The translations under genes and the position numbers were made by a program. A model generated the notes under the pieces. That model searched no databases. It saw only the letters and a list, made by a program, of their open reading frames with translations, and had not been told where the DNA came from. This document shows, in pieces, positions 18,851 through 27,385 of a stretch of DNA of 64,000 bases; position 1 is the first letter of the stretch; each line of letters opens with the position of its first letter. This DNA is from Paraclostridium dentum. Its GTDB lineage: Bacteria; Bacillota; Clostridia; Peptostreptococcales; Peptostreptococcaceae. The stretch spans positions 62,001 through 126,000 of the forward strand of contig NZ_WIPK01000002.1 in assembly GCF_012922555.1 (NCBI RefSeq). Direction: 5' to 3'.

Positions 18851-20128
18851 ATGTTTATAGATAAGGCTAGGATATTTGTAAAAGCTGGAAACGGTGGTAA
18901 CGGATCAGTATCTTTTAGAAAAGAAAAATACGTTCCAGCAGGAGGACCAGACGGAGGAGACGGAGGTCGTGGAGCTAGTATAATATTTAAAGTTGATTCA
19001 GGATTAAGAACATTAATGGATTTTAAATATCAAACTAAGTATTCTGCACAAGCTGGTGGAGATGGAACTAAAAAAAGACAAGCTGGTAAAAACGGTGAAG
19101 ATTTAGTTTTATTAGTTCCTCCAGGAACAATAATAAGAGACGAAGCAACAGGTCTTATAATAGCTGACTTAAAAGAAGAAGGCGATGAAGCAGTAGTTGC
19201 AAAAGGTGGAAGAGGTGGAAGAGGAAATCAACACTTCGCCAATGCAATAAGACAGGCTCCTGCATTTGCTAAATCAGGAACTGATGGAGAAGAAAAGTGG
19301 ATAATATTAGAGTTAAAAATGATAGCTGATGTTGGTTTATTAGGATTCCCAAATGTAGGTAAATCAACATTTTTATCAGTAGTAACTAAAGCTAAACCAA
19401 AAATAGCTAACTATCATTTCACAACTTTAACACCAAATTTAGGAGTTGTACAAACTAAGTTTGGCGAAAGTTTTGTACTTGCTGATATACCAGGACTTAT
19501 AGAAGGTGCTGCAGAAGGTATAGGATTAGGTCATGATTTCTTAAGACACGTTGAAAGAACTAAGGTATTAATCCATATAGTTGATATATCAGGAATAGAA
19601 GGCAGAGATGCTTTAGAAGATTTTGATAAAATAAATGATGAGTTAAAGTTATATAATGAAAAGTTATCTACTAGACCTCAAGTTGTTGTTGCTAACAAAA
19701 TAGACATAATGGAAGATGAAAGTAACTTTGAAAACTTTAAGAATGAATTAGAGTCAAGAGGATATAAAGTATTCAAGATGTCTGCAGCAACAAGACAAGG
19801 AATTGATGATGTTATAGCTTACGTTGCTCAATTATTAAACGAAGTTGAAGACGTTGAGTTAGTAACTGAAGAAGAAATGTATAGACCAGAATTAGTTCAA
19901 GAAACTGAAGATGGACTAGAAGTTGAAATAGAAGATGGAGTATATGTTGTTACAGGTAAAGCTTTAAGAAGAATAATGTACTCTGTTAACTTTGAAGATA
20001 TGGAATCTGTTCAGTTCTTCCAAAAATCTATGGAATCTCAAGGTGTATTTGATAAACTAAGAGAAATGGGCATAGAAGATGGAGATACTGTTAAGATATA
20101 CGATATAGAATTCGAATTCTATAATTAA
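18851..20128 (+). CDS. obg: GTPase Obg
   Basis: Essential ribosome-associated GTPase acting in 50S assembly and stress signalling. Three domains: the glycine-rich Obg fold (residues 1-158, with GGNGSVSFRKEK and GGDGGRG), the G domain with G1 GFPNVGKST, G3 DIPGLIEG and G4 ANKID, and the C-terminal OCT domain (about residues 345-425). 425 residues, full length. Ribosome site AAGAAGGTG. Confidence 0.97.
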   Translation: MFIDKARIFVKAGNGGNGSVSFRKEKYVPAGGPDGGDGGRGASIIFKVDSGLRTLMDFKYQTKYSAQAGGDGTKKRQAGKNGEDLVLLVPPGTIIRDEATGLIIADLKEEGDEAVVAKGGRGGRGNQHFANAIRQAPAFAKSGTDGEEKWIILELKMIADVGLLGFPNVGKSTFLSVVTKAKPKIANYHFTTLTPNLGVVQTKFGESFVLADIPGLIEGAAEGIGLGHDFLRHVERTKVLIHIVDISGIEGRDALEDFDKINDELKLYNEKLSTRPQVVVANKIDIMEDESNFENFKNELESRGYKVFKMSAATRQGIDDVIAYVAQLLNEVEDVELVTEEEMYRPELVQETEDGLEVEIEDGVYVVTGKALRRIMYSVNFEDMESVQFFQKSMESQGVFDKLREMGIEDGDTVKIYDIEFEFYN

Positions 20129-20158
20129 AATTAATTAAAGACGTAAAGAGGTGGACAC

Positions 20159-20527
20159 ATGTTAAAAGGTAAGCAAAGAGCATACTTAAGATCTGTTGCT
20201 AACACTTTAAAACCTATAACTCAAATAGGTAAAGAAGGAGTTACAGAAAGCTTTTTAGATCAATTAGAAGATATGTTAAAAGCTAGAGAAATAGTTAAAG
20301 TTTCTATATTAGAAAATGCTGGATTAGATGCTAAAGAAACTGCAAATGCTATATGCGAAGCTATAAGAGCAGAATTTGTTCAAGCTATAGGATTTAAGTT
20401 TACTATATATAAAAGAAATGAAGAAGATCCAAAGATAATATTCCCAGGACACGAGCAAGCGAAAGCTAAAAAAGTTGATAATACAGTGTCTAAAAAAGGA
20501 AGACCAACTAAAAAATCTAGAAGATAA
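20159..20527 (+). CDS. yhbY: YhbY family RNA-binding protein (CRM domain)
   Basis: Small CRM-domain protein associated with pre-50S particles. MLKGKQRAYLRSVANTLKPITQIGKEG is the diagnostic start. The CRM core ends near residue 97; about 25 further residues form a basic, probably disordered tail (KKGRPTKKSRR) that many homologues lack. 122 residues. 30 bases after obg, the usual neighbour. Confidence 0.92.
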   Translation: MLKGKQRAYLRSVANTLKPITQIGKEGVTESFLDQLEDMLKAREIVKVSILENAGLDAKETANAICEAIRAEFVQAIGFKFTIYKRNEEDPKIIFPGHEQAKAKKVDNTVSKKGRPTKKSRR

Positions 20528-20532
20528 TTTAT

Positions 20533-20564
20533 GAGATGCCCAATTTAACTGGGTATCTTTTTTT
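20533..20564 (+). terminator. Terminator after yhbY
   Basis: Stem AGATGCCC/GGGTATCT (one G-T pair) at 20533-20540 and 20550-20557, then TTTTTTT. Confidence 0.88.
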
Positions 20565-20715
20565 GTGAAATTTTAAAATTCAAAAAAGTAGAAAAAATGA
20601 TTGAAATGTGTTAATATATCATAAATAATGGGTAACTGCTATATTATAATTTAAAACTAGATATAATAAATTAAGAAATTTATTTAAAATACATTATTTT
20701 TTAAGGAGAAAAGAG

Positions 20716-22050
20716 ATGAGAGTTGTAATTATTGGTGGAGTAGCAGCTGGAATGAGTGCTGCTGCAAAATTAAAAAGAATGAAACCTGATTATGAAGTAG
20801 TTGTATATGAAAAAACAGATGTTGTATCATTTGGAGCATGTGGACTTCCATATTTTGTTGGTGGTTTCTTCGATGATCCTCAAAATATGATAGCAAGAGC
20901 GCCTGAAAAGTTTGTTGAAAGTGGAATAGACTTAAAAATATTCCATGAAGTAACTTCAATTGATACTGATTCAAAAAAATTAAAAGTTCAAGATGTAAAA
21001 AATGGAGAAATATTTGAAGATTCATATGATAAATTAATGATAGCAACAGGGGCTAGTAGCATAATACCTCCTATAAAAAATGTTAAACTTGAAAATGTGT
21101 CAACATTAAAGAGTTTAGATGATGGTATAAAAGTTAAAGAACTAATGAATAGAGATGAAATAAAAAAAGTTGCTATAATTGGTGCAGGATTTATAGGTCT
21201 TGAAGCAGTTGAAGCAGCTAAAAAATTAGGGAAAGAAGTAACTGTATTCCAACTAGAAGATAGAATTTTACCTCAAGTATTTGACAAAGAACTTACTGAT
21301 ATATTAGAAGAAGAAATTAAAACTCATAATGTTGATTTAAGATTACAGGAAATAGTTAGTGAGTTAGTTGGAGAAGAAAAAGTTAAAAAGGTTATAACAA
21401 ATAAAGGTGAATATGATGCAGATTTAGTTATAATAGCAACTGGAGTAAGACCGAACACAGCATTTTTAAAAGATAGTAAAGTTAATATGCTACCAAATGG
21501 AGCAATTATTGTTGATGAGTTTGGAAAAACTTCAGTAGAAGACATATATGCAGCGGGTGACTGTGCAACTATAAAAAATATAGTAACAGGACAAGATTCA
21601 TATGTTCCGCTTGCAACAGGTGCTAATAAATTAGGAAGAATAGTTGGAGAAAATTTAGCTGGAGCTAATAATAGTTTCCAAGGGTCTTTAGGATCTAGTT
21701 GTATAAAAATTATGGATATGGAAGCTGCATGTACAGGATTAACAGAAGTACAAGCAGAAAAGTTAGGAATAAAGGTTAAATCTAAGTTTATATCAGACTT
21801 TAACCAAACTAATTATTATCCAGGAAGAAATAAAATGTATGTAAAGCTTGTATATGATGCTGATACAAAAGTCATATTAGGAGGACAAGTTGCAGGATAT
21901 AAAGATGCTGTTCAAAGATGTAATGTAATAGCTGCATCTATATTTGGAAAATTAACAACTAGCCAATTAGGTATGCTAGATTTATGTTATGCACCACCAT
22001 TTGCAAGAACATGGGATATACTTAATGTAGCAGGTAATGTATCTAAATAA
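20716..22050 (+). CDS. FAD-dependent NADH oxidase / CoA-disulfide reductase family protein
   Basis: Pyridine nucleotide-disulfide oxidoreductase. Rossmann motif VIIGGVAAGMSAA at the N-terminus, single redox-active C42 in SFGACGLPYFVGG (typical of the single-cysteine NADH oxidase, peroxidase and CoA-disulfide reductase group), second nucleotide motif AIIGAGFIGLEA, and FAD motif IYAAGDCATI. 444 residues. Likely role: oxygen or disulfide detoxification. Sequence does not separate H2O-forming oxidase from CoADR activity. Monocistronic, flanked by terminators. Confidence 0.85.
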   Translation: MRVVIIGGVAAGMSAAAKLKRMKPDYEVVVYEKTDVVSFGACGLPYFVGGFFDDPQNMIARAPEKFVESGIDLKIFHEVTSIDTDSKKLKVQDVKNGEIFEDSYDKLMIATGASSIIPPIKNVKLENVSTLKSLDDGIKVKELMNRDEIKKVAIIGAGFIGLEAVEAAKKLGKEVTVFQLEDRILPQVFDKELTDILEEEIKTHNVDLRLQEIVSELVGEEKVKKVITNKGEYDADLVIIATGVRPNTAFLKDSKVNMLPNGAIIVDEFGKTSVEDIYAAGDCATIKNIVTGQDSYVPLATGANKLGRIVGENLAGANNSFQGSLGSSCIKIMDMEAACTGLTEVQAEKLGIKVKSKFISDFNQTNYYPGRNKMYVKLVYDADTKVILGGQVAGYKDAVQRCNVIAASIFGKLTTSQLGMLDLCYAPPFARTWDILNVAGNVSK

Positions 22051-22060
22051 TTAAAATATA

Positions 22061-22106
22061 AAACTGATAGTAATACTTATTAAAGTATTACTATCAGTTT
22101 TTTGCG
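22061..22106 (+). terminator. Terminator with perfect 18-bp stem
   Basis: Arms 22061-22078 and 22083-22100 are exact complements (AAACTGATAGTAATACTT); four-base loop, then TTT. The T-run is also the left end of a degenerate repeat copy. Confidence 0.92.
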
Positions 22107-22217
22107 TTTAAGGAAAATATATTTAATAGAAAGTTTCAAATAATCATTGAAAATATAAATAATAACCACTTATAATATTTATTTTACTTATGATAAAAGC
22201 AATAGTAAAATAATACT
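22098..22217 (+). repeat. Degenerate third copy of the 92-bp dispersed repeat (tentative)
   Basis: The left end TTTTTTGCGTTTAAGGAAAA matches the left end of the 23565 copy with few changes (25 of the first 29 positions); an ACTTATG and a weakly similar AGTAAAATAAT follow in the same order, but the middle does not align. The right boundary is a guess. Confidence 0.4.
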
Positions 22218-22266
22218 TGGAATTGATAAGATAAATTAATTTATATCATAGATGGAGGTTATATAT

Positions 22267-23532
22267 ATGGAAAATACAGTAGAAGCTATTGCTACCAATA
22301 ATTTATTAATAATATTTTCAGCAATAGTTGTAATAGGAGTCATATTAGGTAAATTAAGTGAAAAGCTTAAATTACCAGATGTAATACTATATTTAATAGC
22401 AGGAATCATAATAGGGCCGGCAGTTTTAAACTTAATAAGTGTAGATTCATTTCCTATAGAAAATAATCTTATATTAACTTTTGGATCGGCATTTATTCTT
22501 TATGAAGGTGGTAGAGAAGTTAACTTAAAAGTTTTAAATAAAGTAAAGGTTAGTGTAGGACTATTAGCAACATTAGGAGTTGTAATATCAACTATAGTAG
22601 TAGGATTTGCTACTAATAAAATTTTTGGACTTCCAATAATGACATCTTTGCTTGTAGGAGGAATAATAGCATCAACAGACCCTGCAGCACTTATACCAGT
22701 ATTTAAGCAAGTTACTATAAAAGATAAAATAAAGCAAACAGTAGTAAGTGAGTCGGCATTTAACGATGCAGTAGGAGCTATAATTGTAAGCACACTTCTT
22801 GCGATAGTTACATCAGGAAGTTTTTCAGCAGGAGAAAGTGTAAAAGAGCTATTAGTAGCAGTTGTTGTAGGAGTTATAGTGGGGGTTATTATTGGATATG
22901 TATTCTCAGTTCTTATATGTGATAATAAATGGGGAATATTCCATTCATACGCACCTATAATATCTATACTTAAAGTTATATTAGCTTATGAAATAGCAAC
23001 ATATTTACATGGAAGTGGATATATGGCGGTATTTATAGTTGGACTTATAGCTGGAAATAAAAAATTATTTGGATTATGGGTTCCTGAAGAATCTTTCCAA
23101 TCTGAACATCACTTTAGAGATAGTGTAGCATCTTTATGTCGTATGTCAATATTTGTGGTATTAGGTACACATGTTGATCTAGGAGCACTAGCTCAATATT
23201 GGTTACCTTCTTTGATAGTAGTATTAGTTTTAATGTTTATTGCAAGACCACTAGTAGTATTAATTTGTACAGTATTTGATATTAAAGCTAAATGGAAAAT
23301 AAACGATAAATTATTTATGATGTGGGTTAGAGAAACTGGAGTTATACCAGCTGCATTATCTGGTATAGTTGTATCGATGAAAGTTCCAGGATACGAGATA
23401 ATATCTTCGATAGTATTTATGACAATACTAATAACTTTAATAGTTCAAGCTAGTACTACTAAGCTAGTAGCTAAAAAGTTAGATGTATTAGAGTTTAAAG
23501 AAGAGAACTTAGAGCAAGAAAAAGCTGCATAA
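22267..23532 (+). CDS. Cation:proton antiporter, CPA1 (NhaP-like) family
   Basis: Membrane antiporter, probably Na+(K+)/H+. ATG 22267 is preferred: the ATG at 22252 lies directly on the GGAGG ribosome site that serves 22267. About 12-13 membrane segments; ion-binding motifs ASTDPAALIPVF and SESAFNDAVGAI are of CPA1 type. 421 residues, with no cytoplasmic regulatory domain. The transported ion cannot be read from sequence. Followed by a strong terminator. Confidence 0.85.
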   Translation: MENTVEAIATNNLLIIFSAIVVIGVILGKLSEKLKLPDVILYLIAGIIIGPAVLNLISVDSFPIENNLILTFGSAFILYEGGREVNLKVLNKVKVSVGLLATLGVVISTIVVGFATNKIFGLPIMTSLLVGGIIASTDPAALIPVFKQVTIKDKIKQTVVSESAFNDAVGAIIVSTLLAIVTSGSFSAGESVKELLVAVVVGVIVGVIIGYVFSVLICDNKWGIFHSYAPIISILKVILAYEIATYLHGSGYMAVFIVGLIAGNKKLFGLWVPEESFQSEHHFRDSVASLCRMSIFVVLGTHVDLGALAQYWLPSLIVVLVLMFIARPLVVLICTVFDIKAKWKINDKLFMMWVRETGVIPAALSGIVVSMKVPGYEIISSIVFMTILITLIVQASTTKLVAKKLDVLEFKEENLEQEKAA

Positions 23533-23541
23533 AAATCAAGT

Positions 23542-23571
23542 TAGGATGTCTTTTTAGACATCCTATTTTTT
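23542..23571 (+). terminator. Terminator after the antiporter gene
   Basis: Stem TAGGATGTCT/AGACATCCTA (23542-23551, 23556-23565), loop TTTT, then TTTTTT. Confidence 0.92.
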
Positions 23572-23656
23572 ACGCTTAAGGAAATTATACTTAACTAATA
23601 TTTGAGGATAACTTATGGAGTATAATAATACTAATGTTTTTGTGAAAGTAAAAAAT
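23565..23656. repeat. 92-bp dispersed repeat, copy A
   Basis: Ungapped match to 59532-59623 at 80 of 92 positions; the first 30 bases are identical. The ends are inverted repeats (ATTTTTTAC ... GTAAAAAAT; in this copy CCTATTTTTTAC/GTAAAAAATAGG, 12 bp). It occupies most of the space between the antiporter terminator and the MerR promoter. No protein coding and no clear target duplication. Confidence 0.85.
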
Positions 23657-23671
23657 AGGTTAAAATTATTA

Positions 23672-23702
23672 TTGACTCTAACACTATGTAATACCTTAAT
23701 AT
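23672..23702 (+). promoter_or_regulatory. MerR-type promoter with 19-bp spacer
   Basis: TTGACT (23672-23677) and TAATAT (23697-23702) are separated by 19 bases, the stretched spacing that MerR-family activators correct; the spacer starts CTCTAACAC. This suggests autoregulation of the following gene. Confidence 0.6.
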
Positions 23703-23720
23703 ACTTTTAAGGAGGTAAAT

Positions 23721-24479
23721 ATGTATAAAGTAAATGAAGTTTCGAAACTAAGTGGAGTAAGTATTAGGATGCTTCACCATTACGATAAAATTGGAGTTTT
23801 AATTCCTAGTAAAAAAACTGAAAAGAACTATAGGCTATATAGCGATGAGGATATAAAAAGATTATATCAAATCTTAACGCTTAAAGAATTGGATTTTCCA
23901 TTGAATGAAATTAAAAAAATTTTAGATGATAAAAATTTAAATAAGAAAGAAGTTTTATCATTTCAAAAAGAATTGATATTAGAAAAAAGAAATAGATTAA
24001 ATAATATAATTCAGTCTATTGATGAACAAATAAATGATTTAGGAGGAAATAAGAGTATGAGTAAAAAAGATTTTAAGGTATTTGATTATGAAAAAATTAA
24101 ACAGCACGAGGAAAAATATCAAGATGAAACAAAGAGAAAGTATGGGGATAGTGATGCTTATAGTGAATGTAAACAAAAAACTAGTTCATATGGAGAAAAA
24201 GATTGGAAGAAAATAAGCGATGAAGCTAATAAAATTTATGAAGAATTGGCACAATTGATGGATAAATCTCCTGCAGATGAAGAAGTGCAAATTGTGATTG
24301 AAAAATGGAGAAATCATATAAGTGAAAATTTTTATGACTGTACTATAGAAATATTTAGAGGCTTAGGCATAATGTATGTAGCAGATGAGAGATTTACAAA
24401 AAATATAGATAAGTATAAATCAGGATTAGCTCAATTCTTAAGTGATGGAATTAATGTATACTGTGATAATCACAAATAA
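23721..24479 (+). CDS. MerR family regulator with TipAS ligand-binding domain
   Basis: TipAL-like transcription activator. N-terminal MerR winged helix (VSKLSGVSIRMLHHYDKIG, residues 5-70), a linking coiled coil (about 75-110) and a C-terminal TipAS domain (about 113-252; HEEKYQDETKRKYGDSDAY) that in relatives binds thiopeptides or other drugs. 252 residues. Inside the gene an exact AGGAGG (24041-24046) lies 10 bases before in-frame ATG 24057, so a separate short TipAS form is likely. Good ribosome site AAGGAGG at the main start. The target genes are unknown; the gene itself and possibly the adjacent transporter are candidates. Confidence 0.88.
   Translation: MYKVNEVSKLSGVSIRMLHHYDKIGVLIPSKKTEKNYRLYSDEDIKRLYQILTLKELDFPLNEIKKILDDKNLNKKEVLSFQKELILEKRNRLNNIIQSIDEQINDLGGNKSMSKKDFKVFDYEKIKQHEEKYQDETKRKYGDSDAYSECKQKTSSYGEKDWKKISDEANKIYEELAQLMDKSPADEEVQIVIEKWRNHISENFYDCTIEIFRGLGIMYVADERFTKNIDKYKSGLAQFLSDGINVYCDNHK
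24041..24059 (+). promoter_or_regulatory. Internal ribosome site and start for a TipAS short form
   Basis: AGGAGG (24041-24046) and ATG 24057 in the main frame (residue M113) fall exactly at the junction of the DNA-binding and ligand-binding domains. Confidence 0.7.
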
Positions 24480-24580
24480 AAACGTGAGAATTATATAGGA
24501 AAATATAAGGAAGATATGTAATTTAAGAAAATACTGCTGCATTTGCTAATAAGTTATTAATAAATAGCTTTATATAGAGA

Positions 24581-24609
24581 TAGACAATAAATGACAATGA
24601 GAATATAAT
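24581..24609 (+). promoter_or_regulatory. Promoter candidate of the first kup gene
   Basis: TAGACA (24581-24586), 17 bases, TATAAT (24604-24609), 43 bases before the start. The second kup has the same type of -35 (TAGACT). No c-di-AMP riboswitch is visible upstream of either. Confidence 0.6.
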
Positions 24610-24652
24610 ATGTTCAAATTATTAATTACTTATTTAGGAAAGGAATCTCGAT

Positions 24653-26596
24653 ATGAGCAGCAGTAAAAAGGTTAGTATAGCATCACTTTTAGTAGCTTTA
24701 GGAATTGTATATGGAGATATAGGAACATCGCCATTATATGTTATGAAAGCTATATTGGCTACTAATGGTGGGTACATCTCTAATGAATTAGTATTAGGTG
24801 GGGTATCGCTTGTTTTTTGGACTTTAACCCTTCAAACAACTATAAAGTATGTTATATTGACCCTTAAAGCAGATAATAATGGAGAGGGCGGCATATTTTC
24901 TTTATATACGCTAGTTAGAAAAAGAGCTAAATGGTTGATTATTCCAGCTGTTATAGGTGGAGCAGCACTTTTAGCAGATGGTATGATTACACCTCCTGTT
25001 ACAGTTACCTCAGCTATTGAAGGGTTGAACTTAATATGGACGTTAAGTACAAAGACTGTAGTTATTACAGTCATATTTATTTTAATATTTTTATTTTCAT
25101 TCCAAAAATTTGGAACAGCTAAAATTGGTAAGCTGTTTGGACCGATGATGTTTATTTGGTTTAGTATGTTAGCTATACTTGGAGTTAGTCAAATAGTACA
25201 AAATCCTTATATAGTTAAGGCATTAAACCCTTATTATGCTATAAATCTATTAATTGAAAGTCCTAAAAGCACATATATTTTAGGAGCTGTTTTTCTTTGC
25301 ACAACAGGAGCAGAAGCACTTTATTCAGATTTAGGGCATTGTGGAAGAAAAAATATATATTATACATGGACCTTTGTAAAAGTATGCTTAGTTCTTAATT
25401 ACTTAGGGCAAGGAGCTTGGTTAATTTCTAGAAATGGAGAACAAATAAGTCAAAACCCATTTTTCTTAATAATGCCACAAAGTTTTATTATCCCTGGGGT
25501 TATAATTGCTACATTAGCAGCAATAATAGCTAGTCAAGCATTGATTTCAGGATCATTTACTTTAATATCAGAGGCTATAAAATTAAATTTATTCCCAAGA
25601 TTAAGAGTTAGATATCCAAATGAAGAAAAAGGGCAAATATATATACCTGCAATAAACTATATATTAGGTATAGGCTGTATATTATTAGTATTGTATTTTA
25701 AAAAATCGGAAAATATGGAAGCAGCATATGGGCTTGCAATTACAGTAACTATGTTAATGACAACAATACTATTATCACAGTACCAAAGATACAATAGAAG
25801 AAAACCAAAGTTAAGCATCGTAGTATTAATAGTATTTGGATGTATTGAACTGAGCTTTTTATATGCGAATTTATTTAAGTTCTTTAGAGGTGGATATATA
25901 ACATTATGTATAGGATTGATAATAATATTCATAATGTATACTTGGATACATGGGGCTCATATAAAACAAAAATATAGTCAGTATAGTAAAATTTCTGATC
26001 ATTTAGATAAATTTGAAGCTATAGATAAAGATGTAGAGTTACCTATTTATGCAACACATACAGTTTATTTGACTCAATCACAAAATAGAAAATATGTGGA
26101 AAATAAAATACTACATTCTATATTTAATAAGAGACCAAAACGTTCTAAGTATTATTGGTTTATCCATGTTAAAGTGACTGATGAGCCATACACAATGAAC
26201 TATAAAGTATTTACAATAAAGCCAAATAAAATATTCAGTATAGAATTTCAACTGGGATTTAGAGTTAGCCAAAGAATAAATGTTTTTTTAAGAGAAGTTA
26301 TACAAAATTTAATATCAACAGGAGAATTAGAATTTACACCTAAAGAATATATGTTGGATAATAGCCAAGATAAAAATGTAGGAGATTTTAAATTTGTATT
26401 AATTGAAGAAGCATTATCTAATGAAAGTAATCTTTCAAAATGGGATAATCTTATAATGAGTTTTAAAGTGATTATAAAAAGAGTAACAGTTTCACCATCA
26501 AGATGGTTTGGAATAGATACAAGTATAGTAGAAGTTGAGAAAGTCCCTATAACTATAGGTCATAGAAATAAAGTTGAATTGAAAAGAGTTCGTTAA
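24653..26596 (+). CDS. Kup-type potassium uptake protein (copy 1)
   Basis: K+/H+ symporter of the HAK/KUP family. Twelve predicted membrane segments (residues ~10-430), the VYGDIGTSPLYV signature at the first segment and the conserved GEGGIFSLYTL, followed by a ~200-residue cytoplasmic domain. 647 residues. AGGAAAGGA ribosome site. A second full-length copy lies at 31909, very similar throughout the membrane part, so this is a recent or conserved duplication. High-affinity K+ uptake is the likely role. Confidence 0.93.
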   Translation: MSSSKKVSIASLLVALGIVYGDIGTSPLYVMKAILATNGGYISNELVLGGVSLVFWTLTLQTTIKYVILTLKADNNGEGGIFSLYTLVRKRAKWLIIPAVIGGAALLADGMITPPVTVTSAIEGLNLIWTLSTKTVVITVIFILIFLFSFQKFGTAKIGKLFGPMMFIWFSMLAILGVSQIVQNPYIVKALNPYYAINLLIESPKSTYILGAVFLCTTGAEALYSDLGHCGRKNIYYTWTFVKVCLVLNYLGQGAWLISRNGEQISQNPFFLIMPQSFIIPGVIIATLAAIIASQALISGSFTLISEAIKLNLFPRLRVRYPNEEKGQIYIPAINYILGIGCILLVLYFKKSENMEAAYGLAITVTMLMTTILLSQYQRYNRRKPKLSIVVLIVFGCIELSFLYANLFKFFRGGYITLCIGLIIIFIMYTWIHGAHIKQKYSQYSKISDHLDKFEAIDKDVELPIYATHTVYLTQSQNRKYVENKILHSIFNKRPKRSKYYWFIHVKVTDEPYTMNYKVFTIKPNKIFSIEFQLGFRVSQRINVFLREVIQNLISTGELEFTPKEYMLDNSQDKNVGDFKFVLIEEALSNESNLSKWDNLIMSFKVIIKRVTVSPSRWFGIDTSIVEVEKVPITIGHRNKVELKRVR

Positions 26597-26601
26597 TAGA
26601 A

Positions 26602-26636
26602 AAAGAAGTTATCTATTTTTAGATAACTTCTTTTTG
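26602..26636 (+). terminator. Terminator after kup copy 1
   Basis: Stem AGAAGTTATCTA/TAGATAACTTCT with a T-loop, followed by TTTTTG. Confidence 0.9.
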
Positions 26637-26692
26637 TTTGTAATGATTTCATAGTAAAATATATGTAAAAGGATAATATAAAGGAGCGTTTT

Positions 26693-27385
26693 ATGGGATA
26701 TATTTTATTATTAGAGGATGATAGGTCTTTAAATAGGGGAATAAGCTTTAAATTAAAAAGAGAAGGATATAAGGTATTTACAACATTTAGTATAAAAGAA
26801 GCTAAAGATATATTTTTAAATGAGAAAATTGATTTGATTATATCTGATATTGGACTTCCTGATGGAGATGGGTTTGAGTTTTGTGAATATATAAGAACTA
26901 TAAGTGATGTTCATATAATAATGCTAACTGCATTAGATCAAGAAGTTGATATAGTTACGGGATATGATGTTGGAGCGGATGATTACATTACAAAACCATT
27001 TAGTTTAATTATTTTAATATCTAAAGTAAATGCAATTATGAAGAGAATTGGAAACTCTAGCAATGAAACATGCATAAGTTGTGATGGTATAACTTTTAAC
27101 TATGTAGATAGCAAGCTTACAAAAAAAGAAAATGAAATAGTTCTTAGTAAAAATGAAAGTAAGTTACTTAAGTATTTAATGGAAAACTCATGTCAAACTG
27201 TAACTAAAGAACAATTGATGGAAGCGTTGTGGGATATTGATGGAAATTATGTAGATGAGAATACTGTAGCAGTGAATATAAGAAGACTTAGACAAAAGGT
27301 CGAAGATAACCCATCTACTCCTAAATTTATAAAAAATATAAGAGGGATTGGATACACTTTTGAAAAGAGGTGTATTAAAAAATGA
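26693..27385 (+). CDS. OmpR-family response regulator
   Basis: DNA-binding response regulator. Receiver domain with acidic pocket E8/D9/D10, phosphoacceptor D52 (ISDIGLPDGDG) and the conserved lysine in YITKPFS; C-terminal winged helix (about 130-230; NIRRLRQKVEDNP). 230 residues. Its stop overlaps the kinase start (ATGA), so the two are translationally coupled. The module resembles peptide-antibiotic sensing systems next to ABC transporters. Confidence 0.93.
   Translation: MGYILLLEDDRSLNRGISFKLKREGYKVFTTFSIKEAKDIFLNEKIDLIISDIGLPDGDGFEFCEYIRTISDVHIIMLTALDQEVDIVTGYDVGADDYITKPFSLIILISKVNAIMKRIGNSSNETCISCDGITFNYVDSKLTKKENEIVLSKNESKLLKYLMENSCQTVTKEQLMEALWDIDGNYVDENTVAVNIRRLRQKVEDNPSTPKFIKNIRGIGYTFEKRCIKK

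Noticed and set aside
24480-24652. c-di-AMP (ydaO) riboswitch before kup
   Set aside because: The gap is too short and lacks the conserved ydaO motifs; only a promoter-like pair is visible.
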